Shown here in pieces: positions 6,009 to 7,331 of a stretch of 7,331 nt of DNA. The position numbers were made by a program, and so were the translations under genes. The stretch is from Parcubacteria group bacterium CG11_big_fil_rev_8_21_14_0_20_39_22. Lineage in GTDB: Bacteria > Patescibacteriota > Minisyncoccia > Phycocordibacterales > GCA-002787175. Position 1 is the stretch's first letter, and each line of letters starts with the position of its first letter. The stretch spans positions 1-7,331 of the forward strand of contig PCWC01000115.1 of the NCBI GenBank assembly GCA_002787175.1, read 5' to 3'. The notes under the pieces were generated by a model. The model saw only the letters and a program-made list of their open reading frames with translations. It had not been told where the DNA came from and searched no databases.

Positions 6009-7157
6009 TTAAACTTGCTTTTGAACCCCTGAAGGCAGTCCTTCTTTGGGAAGTCTCTTTTTGTTAACTACCGTCCAAGAGACTTCTACAGTCTGTGGGT
6101 AATCGGGGTCATCTCCTTTCCCTGGAGGTCTTCTCCAATGACCATCACGATAATGAGATCGAAGTTCCTTCAGTCCTTCTCGAGGACCTTTCTTACGGAT
6201 GATGCCGTGAATACGACGTTCCTCCTCTGTCAAAGGTTGCGTGTACTGGATTGATACGACATCTGCCTCGTTCGTCACGGCGGTCGGATCAATCGTCCAG
6301 TCTCGATTGATCTTAGATATCGAGATTTTTTTCTCCCCTGGTCGTTGCGCAAGGTTAATGTGAAGGATAAGGCCTACCACGATTCTCAAGACAGGAAACC
6401 AAAATTCCATGTCCTCAGGTATGGTGGTCCTAACACCATCGTCGTTCATTGTCTCAAATTCTGCGTTTGGGTCATCGATATTATCTATCATAACCTTCTT
6501 GCTCCAGTCTTTTGTAATAATCTGGAGTGAATTGCCACCAGGCACAAAGCAGTATTGATTTTCCCGAAGCTTTTTAAGAAGATCCAACAACTTGTTATAT
6601 TTCCCATTCGATAGTAGTCTTCCAAGCTTTGCCCGCAGATCCTTTGGCAAGGGTTTGAACTCATTCATTGTCATACCGACGGCGATTATGTAGAGTGAAT
6701 CTCGCTTGAAGTTGACGAGGAGAGTGTCCGCTGTAAATCCCTTTCGATCTGGTATCGGGATAGGAAGTTGTATTGTAAAGAAGGGAACAGGGGGAGTAAT
6801 ATCCTCCCATCGGATATTACCGATTGAAGTCATCTCGAGTCTCATTTGCATCTCTTCCGAGATCGAATAAAGCCTACGTGACGTCCTCGACCATCCATAA
6901 AACATATTGGGTACCATGTCATACCAGAGCATGGTGAGAAAATAGTTATGGAAAATAGTTGAAGGAAAAAAGAACTTTTCTGGGTCCAGCTTTTCTTCGT
7001 GAGAGAGCAAGAGTTTTCGGAACCCTCTCCAATTCTTCACAGAGCCGATGTTGTTGCTTGTTTGATTTGATAAGCGAGTTTCGATACTCGCCATGAAGTT
7101 GATTTGTTCCCAAGTTTGGAGGATTGTCTCCATTCTTTGAAGTGCTAAGGGTTTCAT
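6009..7157 (-). CDS. Hypothetical protein, tentatively AcrVA2-like (anti-Cas12a family)
   Basis: The product has 382 residues and no recognised enzyme motif. It shares an order of features with AcrVA2-like proteins as I remember them: FFFPSTIF near 62-69; an aromatic-rich segment MFYGWSRTSRRLYSISEEM (85-103) followed by a PFFTIQLPIPI strand (125-135), comparable to the family's W-R-x-T-x-x-IY-x-x-D-x-E...LP block; a long hydrophobic helix FWFPVLRIVVGLILHINLA (252-270) then Q-R-P; and a basic C-terminus HYRDGHWRR (335-343) followed by VEVSWTVVN (357-365), like the family's H-x-RRGHW...V-x-W...VN ending. AcrVA2 lowers Cas12a by acting on cas12a mRNA during translation. Similar GHWRR...W tails occur in other phage proteins, so the function is unproven. 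The ATG at 7157 has AAAGGA eight bases upstream. Promoter and terminator are its own, and counted lines have 43-47% G+C against 28-33% in sampled pheT lines. Confidence 0.45.
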   Translation of the reverse strand: MKPLALQRMETILQTWEQINFMASIETRLSNQTSNNIGSVKNWRGFRKLLLSHEEKLDPEKFFFPSTIFHNYFLTMLWYDMVPNMFYGWSRTSRRLYSISEEMQMRLEMTSIGNIRWEDITPPVPFFTIQLPIPIPDRKGFTADTLLVNFKRDSLYIIAVGMTMNEFKPLPKDLRAKLGRLLSNGKYNKLLDLLKKLRENQYCFVPGGNSLQIITKDWSKKVMIDNIDDPNAEFETMNDDGVRTTIPEDMEFWFPVLRIVVGLILHINLAQRPGEKKISISKINRDWTIDPTAVTNEADVVSIQYTQPLTEEERRIHGIIRKKGPREGLKELRSHYRDGHWRRPPGKGDDPDYPQTVEVSWTVVNKKRLPKEGLPSGVQKQV

Positions 7158-7165
7158 TGTCGAGG

Positions 7166-7171
7166 TCCTTT
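7166..7171 (-). promoter_or_regulatory. Shine-Dalgarno AAAGGA of the minus-strand gene
   Basis: AAAGGA on the minus strand is followed by eight bases and then the ATG (7157-7155). It is the clearest ribosome binding site in the window and fixes the start at residue M1 rather than the internal M9. Confidence 0.75.
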
Positions 7172-7207
7172 CATTCAGGTTTAGGGTTGATTTAAGATAC
7201 TTTTTTT

Positions 7208-7235
7208 ATTATACAACAAAATATAGATATTGCAA
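7208..7235 (-). promoter_or_regulatory. Sigma-70-type promoter of the minus-strand gene
   Basis: On the minus strand TTGCAA (7235-7230) is followed by 16 bases and a perfect TATAAT (7213-7208). Transcription should begin near 7201, leaving an untranslated leader of about 44 bases with the Shine-Dalgarno. It is the best promoter match in the window. Confidence 0.75.
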
Positions 7236-7273
7236 GAGTTCGTTCCAGCTAATAATAAATGATACCCAACTTC

Positions 7274-7289
7274 TACTGGATATCTAGTA
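7274..7289. promoter_or_regulatory. Imperfect 16-bp palindrome, possible operator
   Basis: TACTGGATATCTAGTA is symmetric around GATATC with one mismatched pair out of eight. It lies upstream of the minus-strand promoter and of a possible plus-strand start at 7311, a place where a repressor site could serve either. No protein is assigned to it. Confidence 0.3.
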
Positions 7290-7310
7290 ATTAAGGTACC
7301 GTATTTCCAT

Positions 7311-7331
7311 ATGAAAATGGAAACAAAAAAG
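7311..7331 (+). CDS. Possible start of a gene running off the window
   Basis: ATG at 7311 opens a frame MKMETKK that stays open to the last base. It is divergent from the AcrVA2-like gene. No Shine-Dalgarno at proper spacing and no clear -10 box was found. The first codons overlap a 7-bp hairpin (TTTCCAT 7304-7310 with ATGGAAA 7317-7323). Seven codons are too few to identify a product. Confidence 0.2.

Noticed and set aside
7304..7323. Hairpin TTTCCAT/ATGGAAA as a terminator
   Set aside because: The stem is short and A/T-rich, and no T run follows on either strand.

Overview
The window looks like a piece of a Candidate Phyla Radiation (Patescibacteria, probably Parcubacteria-like) chromosome. 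This is an inference from several traits. The first large gene is a single-pass membrane protein with a PEGA domain, of a layout very common in that group. The phenylalanyl-tRNA synthetase subunits are both reduced: PheS lacks its N-terminal coiled coil and PheT lacks its OB-fold tRNA-binding domain. Most starts lack a Shine-Dalgarno sequence, and at least one promoter sits so close to its ATG that the mRNA should be leaderless. UGA is used as a stop.

Layout. Bases 1-78 are the last 25 codons of an IS30-type transposase. At 148-1056 is the PEGA-domain membrane protein. Its stop codon is abutted by a 230-bp MITE-like element (1057-1286) with 19-bp perfect terminal inverted repeats, nested internal inverted repeats and a probable TAA target duplication that regenerates the stop codon. 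Bases 1373-4127 hold the housekeeping pair pheS-pheT; pheS carries an in-frame insertion of about 26 codons that contains four tandem 7-bp repeats.

Bases 4131-5783 look like an accessory cassette. A near-identical 27-28 bp AAGTTG-rich direct repeat lies just after pheT and again at the end of the next two genes, a RhuM-Fic fusion protein (4228-5202) and a Nudix hydrolase (5258-5758). The 250-bp gap that follows has a doubtful 24-codon ORF, a perfect 13-bp-arm palindrome and a strong intrinsic terminator that serves the opposite strand.

Bases 6009-7157 (minus strand) form a self-contained transcription unit with a good TTGCAA-N16-TATAAT promoter, a proper Shine-Dalgarno and a terminator. Its 382-residue product has the general layout of the AcrVA2-like family (anti-Cas12a), most clearly in its C-terminal GHW...W segment. 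This call is tentative. The gene is richer in G+C in the lines I counted than sampled pheT lines and has translation signals unlike its neighbours, which suggests transfer. The last 170 bases are its upstream region and perhaps the first seven codons of another gene.

The core genes (PheST, PEGA protein) have ordinary roles. The rest (IS30 end, MITE, RhuM-Fic/Nudix cassette, AcrVA2-like gene) reads as an accumulation of mobile and defence- or conflict-related DNA around a conserved aminoacyl-tRNA synthetase operon.
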